This document shows positions 4,631 to 5,085 of a stretch of DNA of 5,085 nucleotides, piece by piece. The translations under genes were made by a program, and so were the position numbers. Position 1 is the first letter of the stretch. Each line of letters begins with the position of its first letter. The stretch is taken from contig CAURMH010000071.1 in assembly GCA_963525745.1 (NCBI GenBank), positions 1-5,085 of the forward strand, read 5' to 3'. Source of the stretch: CAURMH01 sp963525745 (GTDB lineage Bacteria > Pseudomonadota > Gammaproteobacteria > Enterobacterales > Pasteurellaceae). The notes under the pieces are model-generated. The model did not search any database and was not told the DNA's origin. It saw only the letters and a program-made list of their open reading frames with translations.

Positions 4631-5085
4631 TTACCATTGGTAGCCCACGCTTGCGGACGCGCCGGTATCGCCTTGCGTATTCGTATTCACAGAGAATTTA
4701 ATACCCAATTTACCATTGTCGGATAGGCGAGAGTACCCCACCGCAACCGCATTTTGGCCGCGATATGTTCCCGCGCCTGCAGAGAGCATGGATTTACCCG
4801 GCATGGTAGCTTGATACAAGCCGCTTGCCGCCATCGCGCCCGCAATACCCGCACGCGCGTTCTTATCGACTTTGTGTAAATCTCTACTCAGTTGATCCAC
4901 ACGATTCACCAAGCCCGGTGCCGAACCGGCATTACGCAACGCCGCGTTCATTTGCTCCAAGGTCACCGCGTCATGAGCCGCCGTCGCATTGCCGATATTG
5001 GTAATGCGGTTTTTGCCCATGTCTACCGTGGTGTTTTCTGCGATTTTCACAGTCGTATTGACACCGCCGCCTAACGTCACATTGC
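4631..5085 (-). CDS. Trimeric autotransporter adhesin (YadA/Hia type), C-terminal part
   Basis: The gene enters from the right edge and ends with TAA at 4631-4633. The frame stays open to base 5085, so the GTG near 5080 is an internal Val, not a start. About 151 residues are visible. First comes stalk sequence with beta-roll-like NTTVKIAENTTVDMGKN, then the YadA-stalk/neck motif RITNIGNATAAHDAVTLEQMNAAL. A short coiled-coil neck follows (LVNRVDQLSRDLHKVDKNA). The last 72 or so residues (AGIAGAMAASGLYQ... to GYQW) are the YadA anchor: four amphipathic strands that form, as a trimer, a 12-strand outer-membrane pore. The terminal aromatic W is the usual outer-membrane insertion signal for the Bam machinery. 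Such proteins are surface adhesins for host attachment or autoaggregation. The head, signal peptide and promoter lie outside the window. This gene is visibly richer in G and C than the A/T-rich gap next to it. The specific adhesin name cannot be given. Confidence 0.93.
   Translation of the reverse strand, partial: NVTLGGGVNTTVKIAENTTVDMGKNRITNIGNATAAHDAVTLEQMNAALRNAGSAPGLVNRVDQLSRDLHKVDKNARAGIAGAMAASGLYQATMPGKSMLSAGAGTYRGQNAVAVGYSRLSDNGKLGIKFSVNTNTQGDTGASASVGYQW

Noticed and set aside
4892..5074. Plus-strand open frame opposite the adhesin gene
   Set aside because: It is antisense to a clear YadA-type coding region and has no motif or ribosome binding site.
4631..5080. Adhesin frame as a complete 149-residue gene starting at the GTG near 5080
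   Set aside because: The frame remains open to the window edge and the protein starts mid-stalk with no signal peptide, so this is the tail of a longer gene.

Overview
The window looks like a chromosomal segment of a gamma-proteobacterium of the family Pasteurellaceae. The SSB and UvrA proteins are close to those of Haemophilus and E. coli. The DNA also carries three exact copies of the Haemophilus-type uptake signal core AAGTGCGGT, at 1415-1423, 2605-2613 and 3735-3743. This points to the 'Hin-type' branch (Haemophilus, Aggregatibacter, Pasteurella, Basfia and relatives) rather than the A. pleuropneumoniae type. The species cannot be fixed from the sequence alone.

Layout. (1) Bases 1-67 are the right end of an IS3-family insertion sequence: the last 12 codons of its transposase, then a terminal inverted repeat ending in CA. 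(2) Bases 68-143 hold no gene and no convincing terminator. (3) ssb (144-635, minus) and uvrA (793-3624, plus) diverge from a 157-bp intergenic region. That region holds a perfect CTG-N10-CAG LexA (SOS) box overlapping the -35 region of a good extended -10 promoter for uvrA. (4) A hairpin terminator follows uvrA. (5) Next is a two-gene unit, 3765-4510, encoding a stand-alone hemerythrin-like di-iron protein and a TusA-family small sulfur-carrier protein. The two genes are joined by a TAATG stop/start overlap. (6) A long symmetric terminator at 4507-4549 closes this unit and faces a convergent gene. (7) From 4631 to the right edge, on the minus strand, lies the C-terminal end of a trimeric autotransporter adhesin (YadA/Hia type): stalk motif, coiled-coil neck and membrane anchor.

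How the genes work together. ssb and uvrA form the classic SOS-linked DNA repair pair: UvrA finds bulky lesions for nucleotide excision repair and SSB protects the single-stranded DNA. The hemerythrin/TusA pair is the least understood part. Its architecture suggests a joint role in iron or sulfur chemistry, perhaps under nitric-oxide or oxidative stress, but that is inference. The adhesin fragment and the IS end are accessory elements beside the repair core.
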